NCBI GenBank assembly: GCA_021307315.1
Contig: JAJSPD010000152.1
Span: 1 to 48,559 of the forward strand
Reading direction: 5' to 3'
Source: Bisporella sp. PMI_857
Lineage: Eukaryota > Ascomycota > Leotiomycetes > Helotiales > Helotiaceae
DNA: 48,559 nt
The notes under the pieces were generated by a model. The model saw only the letters and a list, made by a program, of their open reading frames with translations, searched no databases and was not told the DNA's origin. Position 1 is the stretch's first letter. Every line of letters begins with the position of its first letter. Shown here piece by piece: positions 36,913-47,956 of this stretch. The position numbers and the translations under genes were made by a program.

Positions 36913-37123
36913 GATATCCAATCGTATGGGCACCTATCAAAAATGCCTTTGAATATTGCTCCCGCGCCTTTCCTGTAGGCGATACCATCCTTTCACTCAA
37001 TCCATATAACATTATAGAAATTCTGGACTTGATCTTCCTTAATCGAAGTGGACTGTGATAATATGGCGACCTCATAAACTGCTTTACTACCGTTTATAGC
37101 CAGGGGTACATCCTGATTAGAAG

Positions 37124-38247
37124 TTATCTCTCGGCCACTTGACCATTGTAGGTTCTAAGCTGCACTCCAAGGCCTTTATCAGGACATTTAATGGCAGGGA
37201 AGAAGGCTCGACGCGTGCGGCATAAAAGATAGCTTTGAATAGTTCTATGCTCAGGCACCGTTTTGGAGTTTCGCAGCGGTATAGGATACCAGAACTCGCT
37301 TTGAGGGTCTGACTCGTGGGTGTAGAAGTATCCGTTCCCAAATCGATGATGGCTCCACCCTAGAGGCAAAGGCTGGGTACCTTCAGTACATGTTTTTCGA
37401 TATTTTTTGTAGTCGCCGCAGATTGGCCTTGGCTCTCCGAACGGCTCATTGCTGCAATACCACTGATGTGTCGATTTGGTGAATAGCCTCCTACCATTCC
37501 CGTTAACTGACTTGCTATATTTGCTATAATCGCGGACACAAGATTCCCAGGCTTCGAGATTTAGGTGGCCTTCCCAGCCAGCCCAAGACCAGCTCGGGAG
37601 AGTGACACAGCCATTATTTGGCTTTACTGGGAGCCTCCTTTGTAAAGGGATGTCATTTGACCATAGTATGCTGGCATCGAAGAATATCTCCGGAGGACCA
37701 CAGAGAAATCCGCCATCGTAAATGTAGTCAAGGCAAGACGCAATGCCAGCAAATGCAGCAAGTGCATCTTCAGGATCGGTCAACTACTTCTTGTTATATG
37801 CTCGCACTATATCCATATAGTCCTGAAGATTGGGCCAAGGACTACAGTTCAGTTCTCGAGATTTGGGTAGGTAAAGTTGGGAGGTAGGTCCCGGTGTAGG
37901 TCCGAAAGCCGTGTCCTCCCGTCCCAGACAGCGCAATTACATTCCCAATTGACACCACCCTTCCGAAAGATGATTACACGAGGTGAAAACAGGAATTCCT
38001 GAAAAGTCCATCCTCTTGAATACCATAGAGACACAGATAGGTCCTAGTGATGAGCGAGTAGAGCATCATTCCTCTTCGGGTATGTCCTTACTGGTCCAGA
38101 GTAATCTCTTGGTGGAGTATACCCTTGAATGCCACGTAATCCATGAGAGGCGTTACCGGCTTCAGCTGCGATGATCGTAACATATGCTTTAGCATAGATT
38201 GACGCCATGTCACGCAACTCCGCATGCTTCACTTCAACTCCTGGCAA
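37124..38247 (-). pseudogene. HET-domain protein pseudogene, 5' truncated
   Basis: The minus-strand sequence shows the latter part of a HET domain: MASIYAKAYVTIIAAEAG, HGLRGIQG, YSRGWTFQEFLFSPR and WECNCAVW. It continues into the usual C-terminal part (DPEDALAAFAGI and LPSWSWAGWEG). An in-frame TAG (38044-38046) interrupts the domain, a frame change lies near 37860-37850, and a second TAG (37784-37786) precedes the last 219 codons, which are still open. The N-terminal part of the domain is missing upstream of about 38250. HET proteins trigger vegetative incompatibility in fungi; this copy cannot. Decay through CAG-to-TAG-type stops resembles the pattern in the Mutator-like element. Confidence 0.85.
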
Positions 38248-39324
38248 GACGGAACCCGGGGAAGTTCAAGGAGTTTTCCTGTGGGAGATAATCTAGTGTT
38301 ACGGATATAGTGTTCAAAATCGGAAATGATATATACATATAGCGAGTTGTGTCGTGCGGGCAAGGCAGCAGCAACAAGAGAGTCTATTAGCCGCGCAGGG
38401 TTTCTTAACCGATATCACACTTAATGTTTGAACGCAAGTAAATAGAATCATGCGAATCACCAGATCATGTGAGTTGTGCGTCCTCTCAGGAGAATAACAG
38501 CGAATACCAGAACCACACCAGCAAGAGTGTAGTCAATAGCTACTACGCCTTTTACTACGTGGTAGGTATTCCGACAAACGGAGTCTATACTAAATTCTGT
38601 GTCAAATCCAGTCTCGTAAGTATCAAGCGCACGAGGGTCTTGCTAGAGTGTCTGTGTAATGACCAAAAATGCAGAAAGTATTGCACAGTGTACCCATGGA
38701 AGAGTGACGCCAGAAATTAAGGTTCCTTGTGGAATGCTTGAATAGTGGGAAGGGTTAGAGTCCCTCCTTTTCGTGTGCATCTCCTTCAGAAGGTAGTGAG
38801 TCGTAGTCTGAAGTATGTCAGCTCTTGGGAAATATTCCCTCCAAGTTTTACTTGCTGAAGATAGTGATCATACCTGTGCTGCTTGGATCTCTAGAGTTAA
38901 GCATTGTTATACACTTTCATGGGCTTAAGGGCGTTGTTCTGTTTTTCTGATAGATGCGCTTTCCTGATGATGACTATTCACTGGACTACGATTAGCTTTC
39001 ATGGCGTTGCGCGCCTTTAAAGATGGCTGTTCCGGAGGTGGTTGTTCCAAATATGGTATGCAGGGGTCGCCAGTTCGAAAAATTCACGTGAATGGCCAGC
39101 CTTCAGTGTTGACAAGAATCAACTTGATCGGCGTCATTATGTACTAGACCGAAAGTGTATATTGTTGGGATATTTTGACAATCCATTGTCATTTAGGAGT
39201 GTAGCCTACAAAACAAAGGCCTATATAAACAGTTGGCTGTATTTAGTTTCTGCAAGGTCATGGAAAAGCTTTCAGCATGTGTACAGTATAGTGGCCCGCA
39301 TATATATAACTATATTTCTACTAT
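38248..39324. other. Intergenic between two pseudogenes
   Basis: No supported gene. Short plus-strand ORFs at 38469-38720 and 39042-39449 have no family features; the latter overlaps the GNAT relic in antisense. Confidence 0.5.
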
Positions 39325-39775
39325 CTATGTTCTACCACTGGGGCCTTGTGCCTTCACAGATAGTGGCTGGCATACCAGAAAATGGCAAACATATGGTTCG
39401 AATGCACCAAATTGCGAGTAGTCTGTATAAACAGCCTCGACTACCTTAAAACCCTGGCGTTCGTAGACTTCCAATCCTCGGGGGAAGCTATAACATACGC
39501 TTTCAGATGATAATCATCTGCTATCTCACATCCACTCTTAATAAGCAGACTCGCAACACCTTGACGCTGAAATGCAGGCTTGGCAGCCAAGAAATCTACA
39601 ACTACATAAACGTCAAAAAATTCTTTTCTGTGAACCGAAATAAGCCGCTTATGTAATGCCTATTTCCAGATTACCATCGGCACAGAGCTACCGTTCGCCT
39701 TCACGTCACCGACCCATATTTAATTCACACAGGCCGTTTTCTCTGCATTGCGATATTTACTTGTACAGTCAAATA
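39325..39775 (-). pseudogene. GNAT acetyltransferase pseudogene
   Basis: On the minus strand VVVDFLAAKPAFQRQGVAS, then LLIKSGCEIADDYHLKAYVIAS, match the acetyl-CoA-binding core of GNAT N-acetyltransferases (Q/R-x-x-G-x-A/G type loop). After one frame change near 39480 the strand PRGLEVYERQGFKVVEA continues the fold. Upstream, KYRNAEKTACVN is followed by a stop, so the N-terminal half is eroded. An intact relative would acetylate an unknown small amine. The fragment is non-functional as it stands. Confidence 0.65.
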
Positions 39776-41186
39776 AATACTATCCATGGCTAGTAACCTT
39801 TGAAAGGATGAGTTGGCACGAGTTTATAGAGCTTTAGGTAGCGACGAGCAGCGATATAGGAAGCAGGGACAGTACTTGTTTATAAGAAAATGAAAGGCTT
39901 CCCTTTTTCTTGTTAGGCGTAGGAGCAGAACCTACAGATAGACAGGGAATCGTAAGGCAACAACAGGTATCCAATTGATAGAACAACTGAATTTCGACTT
40001 TTCCTTTTAGCTCTAGAACTCAAAATCTCGTTAGTCAGATGACCTCCTGCCGCCTCGAACCTTGTTGCCACTCGTACAGACAACCTAACAATGACCAATT
40101 TCCGGCGCGTGTACGGGCTTCTCTTTTTCTCCATTTTGCGGTCGACTTATTGAGGAATTTGATACTTGTTGGAGATATAGTCGGAGGCGCAGGGTGAAAG
40201 TATAACCACCCATTTTCCTTTCCCACCATATACCACAATATTTAAGAGTGCCGCTGCCATAAGGTCCGTTCCCTAAGTAATCGGAGTCAAAATACCACTG
40301 GCGCAACTGGTATTTCACTTCATTCGTGGGATTATGGCGCAGCTTTCTACTCTTAGGTTGTGGTTCAATTTGGGTTTGTGGTGGAGCAATTACACGGTTA
40401 CAACGAAGAGGCACGTGCAAAGAGCAAAATAAGTGAAATACCAAGTATTTGAGGGTTAACTGTAAATTATACAATATCCAATTTAGAAAAAGGTACCTTC
40501 GCCCTATCTAAAATTTATATCGGAACGCACCTAAATTCCTTGTGCTGCATTCAGATCGCGATACAAAAAGGTAAAAGGGGTTCCGAAGTAAACAGCGTTT
40601 GACTGTGGATGAAAAGTGGTGGCTAGTGTGGACTAACTGAGCTCCAGCCACCTGTGCGATCGCTCATTGCGAAGTTGTGAGGAGTTGACATTTAAGAGTA
40701 TTGTTGCGCCAGCCTAGGAGGTTGTACATGGGCCAGCATCTCCCCATCCATGCTCTGGTTCCAGCGTCGATTTCCCGATCGGTGGATGCACAGCCTCCAC
40801 CAATATAAGTTTATTCCTCTATGTCAGTTCTTCAAGGTGGTACACTACCGAAGAGGTTATTGATTCTCGTAATCCTTCTGAGTGATCTTTCATTTGTCAC
40901 TGTTCAGCTGCCTGGTCGATATGGTGACGCGTCTATGGTAAAATATGAAACCCTAGAGTAGTGGCTTGCCAAGGACATTACTGGCCCCTAATAAAGGTTA
41001 TACGGTGGAAATAGTGGATAGAGCCAAGGGTTTCTTTTTTAACTAGGGTCGGGCCAGTTAGGCTCTTATTTTGGGTGGGGGCATCTCTTCTATCTGAGCT
41101 CCTTATATACAGGAGGCGAGCGCATGACAATAGGCACGAACAATTCGCCGGTATCACACTTCTCCCGTAAACCCGATTCTATTGCC
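39776..41186. other. Intergenic, no supported gene
   Basis: A 129-codon minus ORF at 40085-40474 has no recognisable features. The last few hundred bases presumably contain the promoter of the regulator starting at 41187. Confidence 0.5.
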
Positions 41187-43496
41187 ATGTCGGACTCTTC
41201 TGTAGACCCGTCATCTCTAAAACCACAGCGTATACTAGCCTGTGTCGTTTGCCAGCGCCGAAAAGTCAAGTGCGACCGTAATGCTCCGTGTTCCAACTGT
41301 GTTAAGGTTCGTTTTACCATAATGCCATTCCCGGCATGCTGGAGTTTCTGGTGCCTCCTTCGGACGCGTTTATCTAGTACCCAAACCCCTAATTGATCTC
41401 AGACGAACGCGGTCTGCACTCCCACTGTTCCCGCACCAGCACGGAGGAGAAGGCGACCCAACGTTGAGCTTCAGGCAAGACTGGCTCGCTGCGAAAAGCT
41501 CTTGGAGGAATATTCCACTACTAAAGTGGGACAGCAGTCACCGGCAACGGACACAGATACACCGTCAGCTACGCAATTCCAAGAATATGAAAAGCCTCAC
41601 TTGAATTGGGAGCCAGCTGGGAAGCTTGTTAACAAAGATGGAGCAGTCCGCTTTACGAACAACTTCTTGTGGGCCAGTGTGTATGAGGAGGTAACGTCAA
41701 GCCCCAAGGCTACGAAATACATAGTCTGCTAATGCTCTTATTTCGGTTTAGCTGCGAGCAATGCGGGAAATCATGGAGACGGATGGTAGCCACAGTAAAG
41801 GGAGCGAATGGCACCCTCGTGAAACGACACCAGACTACAGCGAAGAGCTCTTGTTAGGAGGAGACTCGCCTGCCAGCAACCTAGAAGAACTACAACCCGC
41901 TCCGAGTCAAATATTCCGTTTGTGGCAGGTATATTTAGACCGAGTCAATCCATTAACCAAAATTATCCATGTACCAACGCTACAGCCGTATCTCGTTGAT
42001 GCAACCAGTGGTTCACATGTAGTCCCTAAGAATGTTGAGGCACTACTGTTTGCCATATATGCCATGGCCGTTGTAGCTTTAACTGAAGAGGAATGCTTAG
42101 ACATACTTGGCTATTCAGGAAAAAAAGCCTTTCGGCGTTTCTCCGTCGGTGCTAGGATGAGTCTCATCGGTGTTGGATTCCTCAAGTCTCATGACTTGAC
42201 TACTCTTCAGGCGTTGTTATTACACTTGGTAAGAGTAGCACTTTTTGTTAATGTCTTCCTTTTTACTAACACTGGAAGATTTCCCTTCAAGGACGATATA
42301 ACTCTTATGCCGCTTGGATCATGAACGGGGCCTGCATCCGGATTGCCCAGAAAATGGGCCTCCATAGAGATGGCGAGCTTCTGGGATTGTCGCCGTTTGA
42401 GACAGAAATGAGGAGGCGTACCTGGTGGCAGATTGTCATGCTCGATGCTAAATATGCCATGATGTCGGGTTTAACCAACTCGCTGCTCCCTCGACCCTGC
42501 GATTGCAAAATGCCCAAGAACCTTAACGACGCAGACATCTACCCTTCTGCAACAGAATGGTTCCAGGATCGAAATGGCCCTACTGAGATGATCCTCTGCT
42601 TAGTATCATCTAAAATCGGAGAATTCATATTGCAGAGAAGCGGTCTCGATGGGATCGTATGGCGCAGTGAGATGGGCGCTTTCGGTCCCAGCCCACCAAG
42701 TAAGGATCAATTAACCGAGTTCAAAGAGCTCGCTCAGGATCTGGAAAACAGCCTCAACAATATCATGGAAAAGTTTTGCGACCCTTCGGCCGGACCGACT
42801 CACGAACTAGCAATGCAAATGAAGTTTTTAATTAGCAATAGGATGCGAGAGATGGTCCGACCACCTCACGAACAACCGGAATGGGGTAATGAAATTACTA
42901 CACCGAAAGATAACCTCTTCAAAGCTGCAGTTTGCGAGATCGAGCAACTCGTTAGCCAATATCCAACGACAAAAAAAAAAGGGTTTCTCTGGTTTGTACA
43001 ATCGTTTTTCCAGTACAATATCTTCATCTATATGGTCGGCCAGCTTCGCCACCGGACTTCCGGCAGTCTGGTTGAGCGGGCGTGGGAACAGATTCCGCTG
43101 GTATATCTCTACCATCGGGAGTTGCTTGATATCTCACAGGAATCAAATGTAACCCTCGCAGCCTTTGTTCTGAGGGCTTGGGAGGCTAGGCAAGAAGTCC
43201 TGTCTGCTAGATGCGGACACCAGCCAGATGTACCAGGCTACATCAAATCACTTCAGGACTTAATGCGTCCAGAGGATAGCGTGGCAACAGTAGTGACTGA
43301 TCAATCATTCCAATCAGTAGCTCCAACGGTAGAATCTCAAGGAGATGGTATAGATTCGTCGTGGGATCAGTGCTTTCCAGGATACCTTGGTACAAGTTCT
43401 CTAGGCTGGGATATGTTGACGACACCACAACATGAGACTGTAGAAGAGCAATTGTCTGCTTTCGAAGGGTTTGACATTGAACCACCAATAGAATGA
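41187..43496 (+). CDS. Zn2Cys6 transcription factor, 700 aa
   Basis: The exons are 41187-41306, 41403-41690, 41752-42228 and 42279-43496. The zinc cluster spans the first intron: C19, C22, C29, C35, C38, C45 (2-6-5-2-6), followed by RRRRRP and a coiled-coil (LQARLARCEKLLEEY). The middle homology region holds FRLWQVYLDRVNPLTKIIHVP, then RYNSYAAWIMNGACIRIAQK, then MGLHRDGE and MRRRTWWQIVMLD. The last intron acceptor (GGAAG at 42278) was chosen because the nearer AG at 42291 breaks the frame; a TACTAAC branch site precedes it. An in-frame ATG at 41124 could extend the N-terminus by 21 residues. The gene is intact, and its targets are unknown. The neighbouring RTA1-like gene 1.2 kb downstream on the same strand is a possible one. 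Confidence 0.92.
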
Positions 43497-44667
43497 TGGG
43501 ATAGCGGAGCTAGAAATATTTGTGATGGCTCAGGAGGAACAAAGTGAGCTATTCGACAATCTACCAAAATATAAAGACCACAGGAAATAAGTAAAAGGGG
43601 GTGGGGGTCATGTACTTTAACATGTATCCAGAAATGCAGTATAGATATGCTTTTGTAGTAAAAACTAACCCTTTGTATGTGATGTGCAATACCTTTAGGG
43701 GTATCACGGTAGTGCATTCTTATTCTTAAGTGAGGACACCCAAGCCATATTGGAATCCATTATATTTAAGCTAATCTCACTTTTCTTATGCAGTAGTTGG
43801 AAACGACCTAGCTAAACCGCAAGCAGATCACGCACTTTACCACAAGACCTGTGCCGCACCCTCAGCCCAGGGTCTTCGGATGAGGATTGGAAGGGACAGG
43901 GTATACTGAGCGGTCAGATATTTCATCGTAATTATGATGCGTTTGATGATTTTTCCACGAGCTAGTCAATATTCTTGGCAGCGCCATGACCCTTTGGTTA
44001 CTCTCCCACTTTACTTCGTATAGTACATAAATATTAGAGTAACCAGGCTGGCACAGCAAACATCCCCTTTGCAAAACAAGCACTAGGGCGATCGGGTACT
44101 GAGGACCCCGAGCGGCCGCTCGGGGTTTATGTAGGATCCGAGTGGGCTGGTTGAGGCTGAGCATAAACGAGAAAGCTTGGCGAAGTAGCATTTGGGCCAT
44201 TGAACATGCAGCCACTACTAAGCACGACTCTACAGCCAGGTTTGTTTGTCCAGGTTGCGCCCAATGCAAAAGATATCTGTCTGGAAGTTTGCAAGTGCCT
44301 TTAGCCTTAATCTCTCTTGACGCGTGTCGTCTCGTTTTCAAGCTGGCTAACGCAGCCCCCAAATAAAGCTGGGCCAGACACTGCAAATGTTTATTAAAGA
44401 GGCACAAGGGCCGCCTTGTGAGTACAGACTGAGCACGAGTAACCAAGAGCATCTCCCGTACCCAGCCAACGCCAAAGTCTAAACAAGCTCACTCATACCA
44501 TTTGAACTATACACTCCTCCGCCACCCACTATTGGTACGCTACCAAGAATTACCGAGGGGGAGGAGAGCAACCTATATTTCTCCTGGCCGTCTAACCCTT
44601 CCTCGAATTTGTGTAGGAGACCGCTGCATCCTCAGTACGCGATAGCAAAAACACAGCGTTGCCTACC
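43497..44667. other. Intergenic with GC palindrome
   Basis: A 196-codon minus ORF at 43862-44452 shows no family features and is probably fortuitous. A 22-bp perfect palindrome lies at 44105-44126. The C-rich 150 bases before 44668 look like the promoter/leader of the RTA1-like gene. Confidence 0.5.
44105..44126. promoter_or_regulatory. 22-bp perfect GC-rich palindrome
   Basis: The core CCCCGAGCGGCCGCTCGGGG (44106-44125) is extended by one A/T pair. It contains inverted CCG/CGG triplets at several spacings (CGGCCG in the centre, CCG-N10-CGG outside), as favoured by Zn2Cys6 dimers, and lies between such a regulator and an RTA1-like gene. It could equally act as a hairpin. Confidence 0.4.
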
Positions 44668-45663
44668 ATGGCCGGTAGGCCTCCTTCCAAGTACCAATAC
44701 TACCCTTCACTCGCTGCTGCGATCATCTTCACGGTTCTCTTTGGATTGTCTGGCGTTTTACACTGCATCCAGTTGCTCCGCACCAAGACATGGTACTTTG
44801 TGCCCTTCTTTATTGGTGTAATTTGTACGTCTCCCCTCCCCTCCTCTTCGGGAATGTCTCAATGTTTAACCGTCTGATCCGTGCCGTATAGTTGAGGTAG
44901 TTGGTTTCGGCGCACGTAGTGTCAATGCGACCCAGAGTCCAAACTGGTCACAGGCACCATTCATTATCCAGACCCTCCTCCCCTTGATAGCCCCAGCGCT
45001 TTTTGCGGCATCGATTTATATGATATTGGGGCGAATTATAAGATTTGTTGATGCCGAACATCTCTCCTTTATTCGAACAACATGGTTAACGAAGATATTT
45101 GTGTTTGGGGATGTGGCCTCCTTTCTGGTCCAGTGCCTAGGTGAGTTTTCTCTGCTCTCAATAACACGTCTTGATACAAGAGCATGCTAACAGCTCAAGG
45201 CGGTGGTATACTTGCTGCAGCAGACAGTAAGAGTGCGCTTGATCGAGGCCAGAGTATCATCCTCGTCGGTCTAGCAATTCAAATCATCTTCTTTGGGTGC
45301 TTCATTATTGCAATATCCCTTTTCCATTACCGCATCATCCAGCAACCGACGGTAACCAGCCTCCAGACTCCGCTTCCTTGGAAACAATATGTTCTCGTCC
45401 TCTACTTTTCCTCACTCCTTATCTTGGTCCGGTCAATTTTCAGGGTGGCGGAATTCGCCGCAGGGCATGATAGCGCACTGCAGACTTCAGAGGCCTATTT
45501 GTACTGCTTTGACGCGGTGCTGATGGTACTATGCTGCGTTGTGTTCAACCTGCGGCATCCAAGTCGAGTAGTGTCATCTCGTTACCGAAAGGATTTTACA
45601 AATGTTGAGCTGCATAGTGCTCAGACGCCAACTGAGCAGGAGGCAATAATTCACCGTGTTTGA
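44668..45663 (+). CDS. RTA1-like seven-span membrane protein, 289 aa
   Basis: The exons are 44668-44824, 44892-45140 and 45200-45663. The protein has about seven hydrophobic spans and belongs to the RTA1-like (lipid-translocating exporter) family known from yeast RTA1/RSB1, linked to resistance to toxic lipids and drugs. Landmarks include EVVGFGARS after span 2, APALFAASIYMILGRIIR in span 3, FVFGDVASFLVQCLGGGI around the last intron, and SIFRVAEFAAGHD before the final spans. The C-terminal tail is cytosolic and polar. It probably sits in the plasma membrane. The substrate is unknown. All junctions keep frame and there is no sign of decay. Confidence 0.92.
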
Positions 45664-46600
45664 GAGCACGATGTGCACAGTAGAGGTCTGATTAAACCTG
45701 TCGGGTGGCGGGATCTTTGGGGTGATAGAACTGGTGGCGTAGGATCAAATACTGATTAACTTTGCTTGAATTTTCTTATTACTTTGGCTAGAATTAATTG
45801 CGTACCTGGATTTTCTTCCCCTTCGAGTACAATTGACTACAGTTTATTGTGTAGAAATGCCTCGAACCGGTGCCTGCAAGTAAATAAAACAACAACATTT
45901 AAGTCGCCGTCTTAATTCATCATACCAGTCCCATGTCCCATGATTGGCAAATATCATTTTTAAGTTAATCTACCAAACAGCGTTGCAAACTCCCGGTAGA
46001 TCTCTTGACACGTATCTGCGTAATAGCTGCTTTAGGCTCAAACTTATAGCACGACGCTGGAATCTCAATCCTACAACAAGCCCGCCCATCGTCAAGCCCG
46101 CCCGTCGTCAAGCCATCGTCTACATCCTGAGTCGGGTCTTGAGCAAATCCCGTCGGCTGTTCCATAGCCTCCGAGGACCGAGGTGGACCGAGTCAAAGCT
46201 GAGGCACGGATTAGTTTAACCTCCCGTGTCAATTAATGCGGTACGGACTGCTATAGAACCATTCCAAGCCCTACATGAGTCCTTAATATCTTCAGTTCCT
46301 ATCAACAGCATCCAACACTCAAATATACTAATTCTGGGCTACGTCTTTATGGGTCCCGGTGGTGATTATGATTTTCTAGAACACGCCGGTGAAATAATAA
46401 CAGGTTTTAAGCAGAAAGCATTAGGTACAAGAGCTGCGCCTCAAAAAATGGATAGTTGCTAAAGCACTCCCCGAAAAAAATAGGCTCAGAATTTCCACCC
46501 CACGTCGTCCCAAAACCGACGCTGTCTGTATCTCGGTCTTTAAATTCATGGAGCTCACCAGACCAACCTAAATACAACTCAGCCGTTAAAGCTGAGGGTG
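45664..46600. other. Intergenic, no supported gene
   Basis: Short ORFs (45944-46219, 46226-46462) have no family features. A 16-17 bp direct repeat of CCCGCC(C/G)-TCGTCAAG type occurs around 46080-46113. Confidence 0.5.
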
Positions 46601-47690
46601 CGCCAAAGGGATATGAGGCGAAGGACCTTGCAGAAGACAGCGAGGCAGCTTAGTATACCAGAAGGGAAGGTTACTTACTTTTCACTATTTCGATCTGCAA
46701 CAAAATGGGATATAGTTTTTATTGCGATCGCGGCCACCACCACAATTGCAGCAGGGGCGGTGATGCCACTAATGACAGTAATTTTCGGCAACTTAACTGG
46801 CACATTTCAAGGCTTCGTTCTTGGGGGGCTGTCCGACTCATTTGATACGCTCCCCAATCGATATATCCTCTACTTTATTTACCTAGCGGTTGGCGAGTTT
46901 GTTTTCGCCTACGTCTCCACGGCCCTCTTCATCTATACCAGAGAGCACATCACGTCCAAGATTCGACGGCAATACCTTCGCGCCATCCCTAAACAAAATT
47001 TCGGCTTCTTGGATGAGCTTGGGGCAGGCGAGATCACGACGAGGATCACAGCTGACACAAACCTTATCCAAGAGACTGTCCCAGAGAAAGTCGGTGTCGG
47101 TCCGAACGGTATTGCAATACTTTGTGGTGGTAGACGTTGTTGTTATTCTCTAAGCGCTAGCTAGTCATCGCCCGGTGGGTCATGTGATCTCACTAGTGCC
47201 TTAGGACTTACCCTAAGCGGCATAGCGGGATTCCTCTCTGCGTTCGTTATTGGGTTTTTCAAGTCCTGGAAACTACAGCCTAGCTTTCTGGTTTTGTGGG
47301 GGGGGGGGAGGACAACTCTGTCGTCTATCCTTACAGTAGGGTGCAAAAAGTGTCGGACCCCCCCCTTGCTAGCGCAGTTTCTTCAGGGGAGTAAAAATGC
47401 GTACATTAAAAACTGCAGCCCTGAAACTGCGTATATACAGTCACGCTAGCAAGGGGGGGGTCCGACACTTTTTGCACCCTACTGTACAATAATCCTGGCT
47501 ATAATGATTGGCGCCTTTTCTCTCAGTAGCGTCGGACCGAATATTCAACACTTTACGGCAGGCATTGCTGCTGGGTCAAAGATTTATTCAACAATCAACA
47601 GAGCTTCCCCTCTAAATCCTTTGTCCAACTAGGGCCAGAAATTAGACAATTTTGAAAGCCTATTGAATTTAGGAACGTTAGACATATTAT
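46601..47690 (+). pseudogene. Truncated ABC transporter (MDR/ABCB-type) pseudogene
   Basis: The N-terminal transmembrane half of a multidrug-type ABC transporter is recognisable: IPEGKVTYFSLFRSATKWD, a first span, then YVSTALFIYTREHITSKIRR and GAGEITTRITADTNL. A probable intron (about 47094-47208) leads to LTLSGIAGFLSAFVIGFF. After KSWKL a large block is missing and the frame changes next to a G-tract (47297-47308). MITE copy 2 interrupts the next conserved strand, after which MIIGAFSLSSVGPN, then STINRASPLNP, continue. A stop and frame change follow, and similarity ends at IEFRNVRHI, the very start of the nucleotide-binding domain. No Walker motifs remain, so no transport function is possible. 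Confidence 0.88.
47334..47484. mobile_element. 151-bp TA-flanked MITE, copy 2
   Basis: Same length, ends and internal sequence as the element at 1062-1212; TA flanks lie at 47332-47333 and 47485-47486. The inverted arms match perfectly for about 41 bp. It lies within the ABC-transporter pseudogene. Omitting the element and one TA leaves the conserved reading frame of the transporter continuous at that point, which independently confirms the element boundaries. Confidence 0.95.
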
Positions 47691-47956
47691 CTGTAAGGTG
47701 CTGGAGTAGTGTGGCACAAGTCAACTGCAATTCTGATACAAGACTAATCTCTACCCTCTCTACTACGTCCCGAGTCCCCTACTTATACCCTCCGTACCCT
47801 TGGCGGCTGCTCACGTGCCTATATGTGCCCAGCATCATGGCTCTTACCGAGCCGTTATCTCAGTTCCTCAGACGCTTCGTTGTGCCAAGGCGATCCACTT
47901 AAACTTACTCAAATTGGCCTAATCGGCCCACGTGCTCGCGAGCGTCTGCGAAGCGT
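47691..47956. other. Spacer between ABC relic and right-edge element
   Basis: No gene is seen. A 14-bp inverted repeat (47866-47879 against 47949-47962) brackets about 70 bp here, and its right arm overlaps the end of the element that follows. Confidence 0.5.

Noticed and set aside
40085..40474. 129-codon minus ORF
   Set aside because: No homology, signal or membrane feature; typical chance ORF in intergenic sequence.
43862..44452. 196-codon minus ORF
   Set aside because: It is long, but there are no domain features and it spans a perfect palindrome; probably fortuitous.
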